Source: Shimia sp022448905
GTDB lineage: Bacteria > Pseudomonadota > Alphaproteobacteria > Rhodobacterales > Rhodobacteraceae
Assembly: GCF_047126315.1 (NCBI RefSeq)
Contig: NZ_CP138953.1
Coordinates: 3,844,001 to 3,908,000, forward strand
DNA: 64,000 nucleotides
Direction: 5' to 3'
This document shows, in pieces, positions 45,217-53,746 of this stretch. The notes under the pieces are model-generated. The model saw only the letters and a program-made list of their open reading frames with translations, did not search any database and was not told the DNA's origin. The translations under genes and the position numbers were made by a program. Numbering within the stretch: position 1 is the stretch's first letter; each line of letters opens with the position of its first letter.

Positions 45217-46487
45217 GCACGCTCTTCACAAACGCCCGTTTGATTGATCCGGCCAAGGACAGCGACGCCCTTGGGTGGGTCTTGGTGGCCGATGACGTCA
45301 TTGCAGAGGTGGGCTATGAGGCCGCGCCACAGGCAGATGAGGTTGTCGATTGCGGTGGCAAATGTCTGGCGCCGGGGATTGTGGATATTGGCGTGAAGGT
45401 CTGTGAGCCAGGGGAGCGCCACAAGGAAAGCTACAAATCCGCTGGCGCAGCGGCGGCGGCGGGTGGTGTGACCACCATGGTCACGCGTCCCGACACGCTC
45501 CCGGCGATCGACACGCCGGAGGTGCTGGAGTTTGTCGAACGCCGCGCCAATGAGGCCGCTCCGGTGAATGTGCTGCCGATGGCGGCGTTGACCAAAGGCC
45601 GCGACGGCAAAGAGATGACGGAGATCGGCTTCTTGTTGGATGCGGGCGCGGTGGCCTTCACCGACTGCGACAACGTGGTGACCGACCCCAAGGTGCTGTC
45701 CCGCGCGTTGAGCTATGCGCGCTCTTGTGGCGCGTTGGTGATTGCGCATCCGCAGGACCCGGGCCTGTCCAAAGGCGCGGCGGCCACGGCGGGCAAGTTT
45801 GCAGCGCTGCGCGGTTTGCCAGCGGTGTCGCCGATGGCAGAGCGTATGGGGCTGGACCGAGACATGGCGCTGGTGGAGATGACCGGCGCAAAGTACCACG
45901 CCGATCAGATCACTGCCGCCCGGGCCCTGCCCGCTTTGGAGCGCGCCAAGAAGAACGGGCTGGACGTGACGGCGGGCACGTCGATCCACCATCTGACACT
46001 GAACGAGTTGGACGTGGCGGACTATCGCACGTTTTTTAAAATCAAGCCGCCGCTGCGGGCGGAAGAGGATCGATTGGCGCTGATCGACGCGGTGAAATCC
46101 GGGTTGATTGACACAATTTCCTCGATGCACACGCCGCAGGACGAAGAGAGCAAGCGCCTGCCGTTTGAGGAAGCAGCCTCTGGTGCAGTGGGGCTGGAAA
46201 CCCTGCTGCCAGCGGCACTACGGCTCTATCACAACGGCAGCCTGACGCTGCCGGAACTGTTCCGCGCCATGGCGCTGAACCCGGCCAAACGTCTGGGGCT
46301 CAACAGTGGCCGGTTGGAAGCGGGGGCGCCTGCGGATCTGGTGCTGTTTGACGCGGATGCGCCGTTTGTGCTCGACCGGTTTAAGCTGAAGTCCAAATCC
46401 AAAAACACGCCGTTTGACGGCGCCCGCCTGCAGGGTAAGGTGCTGGCAACTTACGTGGCCGGTGCGGCCGTATACCGGAGAGATTGA
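45213..46487 (+). CDS. pyrC: dihydroorotase homologue (PyrC/PyrX type) lacking metal ligands
   Basis: A 424-residue amidohydrolase of the dihydroorotase class that pairs with PyrB. The metal-binding HxHxREPG motif reads GVKVCEPG (G60, K62, C64), so both His and the substrate-binding Arg are gone. The catalytic Asp of DHAPH is Met305 in SMHTPQ. HPQ and IHHLTLNE histidines remain. This fits the noncatalytic PyrX type, which stabilises aspartate carbamoyltransferase, so a separate active dihydroorotase should exist elsewhere. Confidence 0.88.
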   Translation: MSTLFTNARLIDPAKDSDALGWVLVADDVIAEVGYEAAPQADEVVDCGGKCLAPGIVDIGVKVCEPGERHKESYKSAGAAAAAGGVTTMVTRPDTLPAIDTPEVLEFVERRANEAAPVNVLPMAALTKGRDGKEMTEIGFLLDAGAVAFTDCDNVVTDPKVLSRALSYARSCGALVIAHPQDPGLSKGAAATAGKFAALRGLPAVSPMAERMGLDRDMALVEMTGAKYHADQITAARALPALERAKKNGLDVTAGTSIHHLTLNELDVADYRTFFKIKPPLRAEEDRLALIDAVKSGLIDTISSMHTPQDEESKRLPFEEAASGAVGLETLLPAALRLYHNGSLTLPELFRAMALNPAKRLGLNSGRLEAGAPADLVLFDADAPFVLDRFKLKSKSKNTPFDGARLQGKVLATYVAGAAVYRRD

Positions 46488-47098
46488 TGCCCGTCTTGGA
46501 AACTGCGTTGCCTGCCCTGCTGCTCTGGGCGGTTGTTGGCTATGTGCTGGGGTCGATCCCCTTTGGCATGGTTTTGTCCAAGGTCATGGGGCTGGGCAAT
46601 CTGCGCGAGATTGGATCAGGTAACATTGGCGCCACCAACGTGTTGCGCACTGGCAGCAAGAAGGCGGCGGCGCTGACCCTGATCCTAGATGGCGGCAAAG
46701 GAGCGGTGGCCGTGCTGATCGCGCGGGCCATGGCTGGCGAAGACGCGGCGCAGGTGGCGGGGCTGATGGCCTTCCTGGGCCACTGCTATCCGGTGTGGTT
46801 GAAGTTCAAAGGCGGCAAAGGGGTTGCGACCTTCCTCGGCCTGATGTTGGCTTTGGCGTGGCCTGTTGGCATTGCCTGCTGTCTCACTTGGCTGGCGACC
46901 GCTGCGGTGAGCCGGATTTCATCGCTCTCCGCTTTGGTGGCGGCGGCCTCCAGCGCCGTCTGGATGCTGATTTTAGGCTATGGCAGCGCAGTCGTTCTGG
47001 CGATCCTGCTAGCGGTGATTGTTTTTGCCCGCCATCATGAGAACATCGCCCGTCTGCGGGCTGGCACCGAGCCGAAGATCGGTGCCAAGAAAGGCTAA
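46487..47098 (+). CDS. plsY: glycerol-3-phosphate acyltransferase (acyl-phosphate type)
   Basis: Uses acyl-phosphate to make lysophosphatidic acid, the first acylation of phospholipid synthesis. The 203-residue membrane protein shows the three cytosolic motifs: GSIPFG with IGSGNIGATNVLRTG, HCYPVWLKFKGGKGVAT, and the late RHHENIARL. ATG 46487 overlaps the dihydroorotase stop by one base, with GGAG upstream. Confidence 0.95.
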   Translation: MPVLETALPALLLWAVVGYVLGSIPFGMVLSKVMGLGNLREIGSGNIGATNVLRTGSKKAAALTLILDGGKGAVAVLIARAMAGEDAAQVAGLMAFLGHCYPVWLKFKGGKGVATFLGLMLALAWPVGIACCLTWLATAAVSRISSLSALVAAASSAVWMLILGYGSAVVLAILLAVIVFARHHENIARLRAGTEPKIGAKKG

Positions 47099-47103
47099 GC
47101 GTT

Positions 47104-47649
47104 CTACTGCGGCCGCATGGTGGCGACGAGTTCCGCCACCTTCAGCCCAAATTTGCGCATCTCTGAGCGGTTCATGATCACGCCGCTTTCGGTCAGATAG
47201 AGCCAATCGGTCACGTTGAGTTTGTGACCGCCGGAGTCCTCAGGCAGCACGATGGTGTAGTCCATGCGGATCGTTGCGCCAGACACCTCGCCGGTGGCCT
47301 CGCCGACAATGTCATCGGCCGTGGCGGTAAACCGGTTGTCGTTGCCCATGGTCAGGAACCATTTGCGGTTCTGTTGTTTGCCATTGGAGTAGGTAAACGC
47401 CTCGCTCAGCGTGCCTTTGTTGCCTTCCCATTGGCCGACCATTTTGGCGACAAAGCTGTTGGTCACACGCCCGTTGGGACCGTAGATCAGACCTTCTGAC
47501 AGGATCTCTCCGTTCAGATGCTCGCGCAGGGAAATTGCGGGGCCGAGGCCAGCATAATCCGAAGCCGTTTGGGCGCGGAAGCTAAACAGCCGGGATTTCA
47601 TATAGACCAGTCCGAGGGTCATCATCAGGAAAAGGGTGAACAGTTTCAT
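47104..47649 (-). CDS. DUF3833 family protein
   Basis: A 181-residue protein with an N-terminal membrane or signal segment (1-18) and a lipocalin-like beta domain of the DUF3833 family. The same family recurs in RpoE-controlled lipid clusters of alphaproteobacteria. It overlaps the MFS transporter gene by 4 bases and is the last gene of the FAD oxidoreductase operon. Function unknown. Confidence 0.82.
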   Translation of the reverse strand: MKLFTLFLMMTLGLVYMKSRLFSFRAQTASDYAGLGPAISLREHLNGEILSEGLIYGPNGRVTNSFVAKMVGQWEGNKGTLSEAFTYSNGKQQNRKWFLTMGNDNRFTATADDIVGEATGEVSGATIRMDYTIVLPEDSGGHKLNVTDWLYLTESGVIMNRSEMRKFGLKVAELVATMRPQ

Positions 47650-48893
47650 GCCACTGCCTCCTTGGTGGGCAAAGTCAGCACAAGGGCCAACGCAAAAAGT
47701 TTCAACACACAGGGCACCACAGCGTAGGCAATGGTCAGCATTGTCAGCGGTTCTGGCGCGTTGGTTTGGCCCGGCTGAAACCCGGCGGCCTGCAACAGCG
47801 GCAATACAAAGAATGCCGCCAGAGCAAGGGCCAGTTTTCCAGCAAAGGACCAAACGCCAAAGGCCAACGCTGCGTTGAGCCCTGCATTTGTGAGGGATAC
47901 GGAGAAGAGCGCCGGAAGGATCACCATATCCGCGCCCAAAGCTGCGCCAGACGCCAAACAGATCACCGCAAAGCCCGCCATTTGACCCGGCGCCAAAAAG
48001 GCCGCGCCAACAAAGCTGCCGATTGCCAACGGCATAGCAATCAGGAGCGCTTGGCGCCCACCCACGCGGTTGGCCAGTCGAGTCCAGAGCGGCACGCTTA
48101 GACCTGCCGAAAGGAAAAACAACACCAGAAGCGGGCCGGCTTGGCCTGCGAGCATCAGGCGGTCCTCGACAAAAAACAGGAAGAGCGTGGACGTAATTGC
48201 GACCGGCAGGCTGTTGACCAAGGCCAGCAGCAGGAGCTTAAGCGCGCCGGCTTGTGCGAGGCCTTGCAACGAGGGTTTTTCGCCTTTGATCACCGGGCGT
48301 TGCCAGATCGGATAGCTGATCACCGCAGCCACCACGGCCACGCCGCCCAGCGCCCAACCAAAAGCGCCATAGCCTTCACCTGCAGCCCCCATGCCTACCA
48401 AAAGCGCCGGTAACATGGCCGCGAGGATCACACCGGTGAGCATCCCGCCCTCACGCCAAGCCGCCAAACGCATCAGGTCCGGTGTGGTGGGCGTTTTGGC
48501 CAAAGTGGCGCTGCGCGCATAGAGTAGGATCATGCCAAGGCTGTAGGCGGAGAACAGCAAGATCAGAACAACGGTGAGGCGCAGCATGCCGCCTTGCCCC
48601 GTCACGGAAAACAACAGTGGAAAGCCGATGGCCAGCCCGGAGGCTGCGCTCAACGCAAAGAAATTTTGCGCTTTGGGGAAGCGATCAATCGCCCAGCCGA
48701 TCAGAGGGTCTTGCACCAAATCGATCACCCGCAGCGCCAGCAGCAAGCTGCCCAGCGCCGCCAATCCTATGCCCAGCTCAACCGAGGCAAAGCGCGGCAA
48801 ATGGATATAGAGCGGGATGCCCGCCGCAGCGAGCATCAGGGCATAGAGGCTCACCCGTGGGTAGCCATATTTATGTTGATTGGGTGAAGACAC
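47646..48893 (-). CDS. MFS transporter (MelB/GPH-like)
   Basis: A 415-residue transporter with 12 membrane segments. The conserved loop DLVQDPLIGWAIDRFP after TM2 and the equivalent after TM8 are major-facilitator hallmarks of the sugar/cation symporter branch. Start GTG 48893 lies two bases after the FAD gene stop, so the genes are cotranscribed. Substrate unknown; its operon suggests a lipid-linked role. Confidence 0.83.
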   Translation of the reverse strand: MSSPNQHKYGYPRVSLYALMLAAAGIPLYIHLPRFASVELGIGLAALGSLLLALRVIDLVQDPLIGWAIDRFPKAQNFFALSAASGLAIGFPLLFSVTGQGGMLRLTVVLILLFSAYSLGMILLYARSATLAKTPTTPDLMRLAAWREGGMLTGVILAAMLPALLVGMGAAGEGYGAFGWALGGVAVVAAVISYPIWQRPVIKGEKPSLQGLAQAGALKLLLLALVNSLPVAITSTLFLFFVEDRLMLAGQAGPLLVLFFLSAGLSVPLWTRLANRVGGRQALLIAMPLAIGSFVGAAFLAPGQMAGFAVICLASGAALGADMVILPALFSVSLTNAGLNAALAFGVWSFAGKLALALAAFFVLPLLQAAGFQPGQTNAPEPLTMLTIAYAVVPCVLKLFALALVLTLPTKEAVA

Positions 48894-48895
48894 GA

Positions 48896-50248
48896 TCAGC
48901 TTGCGTCGCGCAACCACGCTCCGTTTGCGGCTTCGCGGGTCTGGGTCAGATCCGTTGGCGCAGCAACCTGCTGCGCGCCGATCAAGTCCACAACCGCCAT
49001 CGCGCTGGCAATGCCGTCCTCGTGGAAGCCATGCCGGTTATACGCCCCCGCAAACCACGTGCGGTTGAGGCCCTGCATCGCCGCGATGTCTTTTTGGGCC
49101 TTGATTGCGGCCTTATCGAACACCGGATGGGCAAAAGTGACGTCGTCGTAAACCAGCTCCGCACGGATTTCAGACGTCGGGTTCAGAGTGACAAACAGCG
49201 GATCGCTTTCGTCGATGTTTTGCAGCCGGTTCATCCAGTAGCTCAGGCCAATTGCGCCGTTTTGGGAGCGGTAGGACCAACTGGACCAGCAATCGCGCGC
49301 CTTGGGCATAACGCTGTCATCGCGGTGTAGCACCGCGCGGTTGGGCTGGTAGCGGATCGCGGACAACGCCGCCCGTTCCGCTGTGGTGGCCGCATCCCCG
49401 AGGATCGCCAGCGTCTGATCGGAATGACACGCAAAAATGATGTCGTCGAACTCTTGCGCCTCAGCGCCTTTGATCGCCACCTGCACACCCGGCGTTGCAC
49501 GCCCGTCAAGCATACAACGTGTCACGCTCGTGACCGGCGCGCCGGTGCGGATTGTGACACCACGCCGAACCATCGCCGCCTCGAGCCGGCGGACATATTC
49601 AATGCTGCCACCATCTACGGTCCACCATTGGTGCGGCGTGCTGCCAGCTAACAAAGCGTGGTTTTTGAAGAATTGCACCAGAGATTTGGCTGGGAACTGG
49701 TCGATATCCGCAATGGGCGTGGACCAAATCGCCCCACACATCGGCATCATGTAGTTGTCGCGGAACCATGTGCCGAGCTTGAGCTGATCCACCAACTCAC
49801 CAATGGTGATGTCATCGGTGTCCGCAGCGGTTTCGGCATATTTGCCAAACTTCAAAATGTCGCGGATCATCCCGTAAAACTTGGGACGCAACAGGTTGCG
49901 CTTCTGTGCTGTGATGGCTTTGAGGTTGTTGAGGCCATACTCCAGCCAACCGTCATTGATCGAAGCGCCAAAGCTCATTTCGCTTTTCGCCACCGGTACA
50001 TCGAGTTCCTCAAACAGGCGGGTCAGATAGGGATACGTGGCATAGTTGAACACAATAAAGCCGGTATCGACCGGCTGATCACCGTTTTTGCCGGCGACCA
50101 CCGTGCGCGCATGTCCCCCCAGACGTGGCGCAGCCTCGATGAGGGTGACATCATGCTGTTCAGACAGATAATAGGCCGCCGACATGCCGGAAATCCCGGC
50201 GCCAACGATGGCGATCTTGCGGCGGCTGCCGATGCTCTGATCAAACAT
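48896..50248 (-). CDS. FAD-dependent oxidoreductase (NAD(P)/FAD amine-oxidase fold)
   Basis: A 450-residue flavoprotein with an N-terminal dinucleotide motif VGAGISGMSAAYYLS and the GG motif LGGHARTV. It belongs to the COG2907 group found beside DUF1365 and cyclopropane-synthase genes. In Rhodobacter, relatives are induced by RpoE during singlet-oxygen stress and act in fatty-acid modification. A TGAACC-N16-CGTA promoter lies 35 bases upstream and AGAGGA precedes the ATG. It heads an operon with the MFS and DUF3833 genes. Confidence 0.87.
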   Translation of the reverse strand: MFDQSIGSRRKIAIVGAGISGMSAAYYLSEQHDVTLIEAAPRLGGHARTVVAGKNGDQPVDTGFIVFNYATYPYLTRLFEELDVPVAKSEMSFGASINDGWLEYGLNNLKAITAQKRNLLRPKFYGMIRDILKFGKYAETAADTDDITIGELVDQLKLGTWFRDNYMMPMCGAIWSTPIADIDQFPAKSLVQFFKNHALLAGSTPHQWWTVDGGSIEYVRRLEAAMVRRGVTIRTGAPVTSVTRCMLDGRATPGVQVAIKGAEAQEFDDIIFACHSDQTLAILGDAATTAERAALSAIRYQPNRAVLHRDDSVMPKARDCWSSWSYRSQNGAIGLSYWMNRLQNIDESDPLFVTLNPTSEIRAELVYDDVTFAHPVFDKAAIKAQKDIAAMQGLNRTWFAGAYNRHGFHEDGIASAMAVVDLIGAQQVAAPTDLTQTREAANGAWLRDAS

Positions 50249-50282
50249 GGTGGTCCTCTTTTTCTGATCGTTTGAAAGGGGA

Positions 50283-50308
50283 TACGGCGCGCCAATTTGA
50301 TTGGTTCA
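50283..50308 (-). promoter_or_regulatory. ECF11/RpoE-type promoter of the FAD oxidoreductase operon
   Basis: On the minus strand TGAACC, a 16-base spacer and CGTA. It matches the rpoE promoter (54387-54412) except T to A at position 4 of the -35. The start site should be about 28 bases before the ATG. Confidence 0.72.
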
Positions 50309-50344
50309 CTCTTTCAAAAATCCATATGTGTTGGAGAACAGGAG

Positions 50345-50370
50345 TGAACCAAACCGGTTTGATAGGCGTA
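50345..50370 (+). promoter_or_regulatory. ECF11/RpoE-type promoter of the DUF1365-SDR operon
   Basis: TGAACC, a 16-base spacer and CGTA, identical in boxes and spacing to the divergent promoter on the other strand. CGTA ends only 8 bases before the DUF1365 ATG. Confidence 0.72.
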
Positions 50371-50378
50371 ACACTCAT

Positions 50379-51158
50379 ATGACTTTGGACCACATTCAAG
50401 CAGAGACGATGCATGCCCGCCGTGGCGGGCTGAAAAACGCCTTCAAATACGGCGTGGACTTTGTTGTTGTCGATCTCGACGCCCCCGGCAAATTGCCTGC
50501 TGTGCTCTCGCGCAACGGGTTTAACCTCTGGTCGCTGTGGGATCACCGTCATGGTGGCGCACGTGATCACGGCAGCGGCTTGGAATGGTTTCGGGACGTG
50601 TTGCTTGAGCGTGGATTTCCCGTTGAAGAAGCACAACTTTTGCTACTCACCCAGCCGAGTTTCCTTTGGTTCCATTTCAATCCGGTGAGTTTCTGGGTGG
50701 CCGTCATTGACGATCAGCCCTGTGCCTTTGTGGCAGAGGTCAACAACACGTTTGGCGACCGGCACTGCTACTTCTGCGCTCACATGGATTTTCGCCCGAT
50801 TGCGCCCTCTGATCGGCTGACCGCAAAAAAGCTGATGCATGTCTCCCCGTTTCAAAAGGTTGAGGGGCACTACCGTTTCAACTTCGCGTTTACCCCTGAC
50901 CTGGTGCGCATCCGGATCGCCTATGAAAACGGTGACCAGGGTGTGATTGCCACTTTGGCCGGGCCACGAAAACCTGCCCGCAGCCGCAGCTTATTGTGGG
51001 CCGCACTGCGCCGTCCCCTCGGCGCGGCGCGCGTTGTGGCTTTGATCCATTGGCAGGCGATCATCTTATGGGTCAAAAAAGCGCCGTTTCTCAAAAAGCA
51101 ACCGGCGCCGACCACCCTGTTGTCTGAGAACACCCCAACCACGGCGCCGGGCGAATGA
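50379..51158 (+). CDS. DUF1365 domain protein
   Basis: A 259-residue protein of the DUF1365 family. Typical features are the opening MHARRGGLKNAFKYGVD, DHRHGGARD, WFHFNPVSFW and EVNNTFGDRH. Family members travel with cyclopropane/furan fatty-acid genes; no biochemical role is proved. The transcript may be leaderless because the RpoE-type -10 lies 8 bases upstream. It overlaps the SDR gene by 4 bases. Confidence 0.87.
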   Translation: MTLDHIQAETMHARRGGLKNAFKYGVDFVVVDLDAPGKLPAVLSRNGFNLWSLWDHRHGGARDHGSGLEWFRDVLLERGFPVEEAQLLLLTQPSFLWFHFNPVSFWVAVIDDQPCAFVAEVNNTFGDRHCYFCAHMDFRPIAPSDRLTAKKLMHVSPFQKVEGHYRFNFAFTPDLVRIRIAYENGDQGVIATLAGPRKPARSRSLLWAALRRPLGAARVVALIHWQAIILWVKKAPFLKKQPAPTTLLSENTPTTAPGE

Positions 51159-51880
51159 TTGAGTTTGCAGGCAAAACATATTGGCTGATCGGGGCAAGCG
51201 AAGGGCTGGGCCGCGCGATTGCGGAACAACTCAGCGAAGAAGGCGCGCAGGTGATCCTATCGGCCCGCAATGGCGAGCGGCTGGCCAGCTTGTGTTCCGC
51301 CCTGCCTGGCACCCGCGTGTTGATCCTGGATGTGACCGATACCGACGCGGTGCGGGCTGCCGCCAAATCTGTCGGACGGATCGACGGCGTGATCTACAAT
51401 GCCGGCGCTTATGACCCAATGCCCGCCACGGACTGGGACAGCCATGCAGCCTTGCAAATGGCGGATGTGAATTTCATGGGCGCGATGCGGGTGTTGGGAG
51501 AGGTCACCCCCAAGTTTGTCGCGCAAGGCCATGGCGACATCACCTTGATTGGCTCCCTGGCTGGCTATCGCGGCTTGCCCAAGGCCATTGGGTACGGCGC
51601 GAGCAAAGCCGCGTTGGTGAGCCTGGCAGAAACCATGCGCCATGACCTGAAGGACACCGGCGTGACGGTGCGCTTGATCAACCCTGGCTTCATCAAAACC
51701 CGCTTGACCGAGAAAAACAGTTTTGCGATGCCGATGTTGATGCAGGCCGAGGACGCCGCCGCTCGGGTGGTTCAGGCAATGCGTACCGAACGGTTCCGCA
51801 CCGATTTCCCGCGCCCGTTTTCCTGGGTAATGAAGAGCCTGCAATTCCTGCCGGACTTGCTGATCTATCGCGGTAAGTAG
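51155..51880 (+). CDS. short-chain dehydrogenase/reductase
   Basis: A 241-residue SDR. Cofactor motif GASEGLGRA is at residues 12-20; YNAG, the catalytic SLAG serine region and YGASK follow in order, and the C-terminus is basic. It is translationally coupled to DUF1365 (ATGA), so it belongs to the RpoE-controlled unit. Relatives in Rhodobacter singlet-oxygen clusters suggest a lipid or aldehyde substrate; none is shown by sequence. Confidence 0.85.
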   Translation: MIEFAGKTYWLIGASEGLGRAIAEQLSEEGAQVILSARNGERLASLCSALPGTRVLILDVTDTDAVRAAAKSVGRIDGVIYNAGAYDPMPATDWDSHAALQMADVNFMGAMRVLGEVTPKFVAQGHGDITLIGSLAGYRGLPKAIGYGASKAALVSLAETMRHDLKDTGVTVRLINPGFIKTRLTEKNSFAMPMLMQAEDAAARVVQAMRTERFRTDFPRPFSWVMKSLQFLPDLLIYRGK

Positions 51881-51890
51881 ATGTTGATTT

Positions 51891-51905
51891 TGATATAATA
51901 TAACA
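51891..51905. promoter_or_regulatory. Zur-like operator upstream of the COG0523 GTPase gene
   Basis: TGATATAATATAACA differs at one position from the palindrome TGTTATAATATAACA, the form of alphaproteobacterial Zur boxes. It includes a TATAAT -10-like hexamer, so bound Zur would block the promoter under zinc plenty. Confidence 0.6.
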
Positions 51906-51949
51906 CTACCTATACGGGCCGCTGTCACCCCCAATTCCAAAGGTGCCCC

Positions 51950-53053
51950 ATGCCCGAAACACGCCTTCCCGTTACCCTGCTCACGGGCTTTCTCGGCGCG
52001 GGAAAGTCCACGCTTCTCAACAATATTCTATCTTCAGACAATCCTGATCGCATCGCGGTGATTGTGAATGAATTTGGCGAAGTTGGACTGGACCATGATC
52101 TTATTGAGGTCGCTGACGAGGAAGTGGTCCTTATGGCCTCCGGCTGCCTCTGTTGCTCCATCCGGGGAGACCTGTCCCACACCCTGACCAACCTTTTGGA
52201 TCGCCGCGAACAGGGTGACTTGGCCTTCGACAGAGTGGTGATTGAAACCACAGGGCTCGCCGACCCGGTGCCAATCCGGCAAACACTCTTGATGGATTAT
52301 GCACTGGTGACGACATGTGTTTTGGACGGGGTGGTGACTTTGGTAGATGCCGCCAACGGACAAAAGACTCTGGACGCGCAATTTGAAGCCGTCTCTCAGG
52401 CGGCCACCGCAGATCTCTTGGTGCTCAGTAAAACCGACTTGGTGTCTGGCGCTGAAGTCGCCGCACTTACAGCCCGCCTCAAAGACACCAATCCCACGGC
52501 ACAAATCATCACTGCGACGGATGTCGCCTACGATCCCCAAAAGATGTTTGGCCTGTCCGGCATTCGGCGCGAGGCAACAGGCCCCCAAGCGCTAGCCTGG
52601 ATGACACGACAAGAGCCAAGCCCTGCGCCAACAGACCCTTTGGCCAATCTATCCGGTTTGTCTAAAGCGCCGTCCCAACCTGTGTTTTCGCCGCATAATG
52701 CAAGCATTCAATCCGGGTCCATCACGCTGGACACGCCGGTTGCTGACGAGGTTTTTGATAACTGGCTGGACACTTTGGTTGCCTTGAAAGGACCGAACCT
52801 TCTGCGCGTTAAGGGCATTGTCTTTCTCAAAGACATTGAAACACCGTTTGTGTTTCACGGTGTTCAACACATCTTTGATCGTCCAGAGCCTTTGACCAAT
52901 TGGGACCCAAACGACACCAAAACGCGGATTGTTGTCATTGCGCGCGATATGACTCAAGCCGAGGTCGAGCGCAGTCTGGACATGTTACGTGCCACACAGA
53001 GTGAAAAACCACGGCCCAAGGTGTTTCCCGGTTGGGATGCCGTCAAACCTTAA
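51950..53053 (+). CDS. COG0523 metal-chaperone GTPase (ZigA-like)
   Basis: A 367-residue CobW/COG0523 G3E GTPase. P-loop GFLGAGKS is at residues 13-20, the metal-binding CxCC reads GCLCC (about 65-69), Walker B EttGLADP and SKTD follow, and a CobW C-terminal domain closes the protein. These GTPases deliver zinc to client enzymes when it is scarce. The Zur-like box upstream supports a zinc role. It is convergent with chrR and unlike its neighbours has no RpoE-type promoter. Confidence 0.88.
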   Translation: MPETRLPVTLLTGFLGAGKSTLLNNILSSDNPDRIAVIVNEFGEVGLDHDLIEVADEEVVLMASGCLCCSIRGDLSHTLTNLLDRREQGDLAFDRVVIETTGLADPVPIRQTLLMDYALVTTCVLDGVVTLVDAANGQKTLDAQFEAVSQAATADLLVLSKTDLVSGAEVAALTARLKDTNPTAQIITATDVAYDPQKMFGLSGIRREATGPQALAWMTRQEPSPAPTDPLANLSGLSKAPSQPVFSPHNASIQSGSITLDTPVADEVFDNWLDTLVALKGPNLLRVKGIVFLKDIETPFVFHGVQHIFDRPEPLTNWDPNDTKTRIVVIARDMTQAEVERSLDMLRATQSEKPRPKVFPGWDAVKP

Positions 53054-53098
53054 GGGCTGGGAAACAGCGCAAGTGCGACCATTGACACATGCAGGCGC

Positions 53099-53746
53099 CT
53101 AGATGCGGAACAACGGCTGCAGCAATCTAGGTACAAAGGCGTTGAACTTTAGCCGGGCGTCCGTGGCGGCAAGGCAGATGCAAGCCTCCCCTGCCCCGGC
53201 AATGGGCGTGTGTTCCAACGTCTCGTCGGCCACTTCCACATCTCCAACACCAAAGTGTCCAGTTTCGTCACTAAAGCTGCCTTGCAACACAAGCGTCATT
53301 TCCAGACCGTTGTGACCGTGATCCGGCACCGCCTGTTCCGGTGGAATGTAGAGCAGCCGGACGGACCCAAACTCATCTTCGGCCAAAATGTCCTGTTTCA
53401 CACCCATGCCAAGCGTTTTCCAACGTGGTTCCCGCCCTTTGAGCGCTTCCATCACCGGCGCAGGGTACACGCCATTGCGTGTATACACCGGTTCTTCCGG
53501 CATAGGATCATCGAGCATCGACAGGAGGTTGGACTTCATATTGTCAGACACAGCCACAGAGCTGGTATCCTCCAGAACAATACCGCCCACGGCTTCATGC
53601 GCCTGAAGGGTGGCACGCGCCTCCGCGGACATGGAAACTTGCGTGGCCACCACAAGGGAAAACGCATGCGGCAGGGTGCCGGCGGCGTAGGCGGCCATCA
53701 TTGGCTCTGGGATATGATGAGTGATTGCGGGCATAGGCTGGCTCAT
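53099..53746 (-). CDS. chrR: ChrR-family anti-sigma factor lacking zinc ligands in the anti-sigma domain
   Basis: 215 residues, in an anti-sigma domain (1-85) plus cupin domain (110-195). In Rhodobacter sphaeroides ChrR, H6, H31, C35 and C38 bind zinc to hold RpoE; here the equivalents are H11, Q36, S40 and A43, so three of four are lost. The cupin ligands H143, H145, E149 and H179 and the C189/C191 pair are kept in the same spacing. It overlaps rpoE by 4 bases. The family is clear; sigma binding would need to be zinc-free or altered. Confidence 0.88.
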   Translation of the reverse strand: MSQPMPAITHHIPEPMMAAYAAGTLPHAFSLVVATQVSMSAEARATLQAHEAVGGIVLEDTSSVAVSDNMKSNLLSMLDDPMPEEPVYTRNGVYPAPVMEALKGREPRWKTLGMGVKQDILAEDEFGSVRLLYIPPEQAVPDHGHNGLEMTLVLQGSFSDETGHFGVGDVEVADETLEHTPIAGAGEACICLAATDARLKFNAFVPRLLQPLFRI

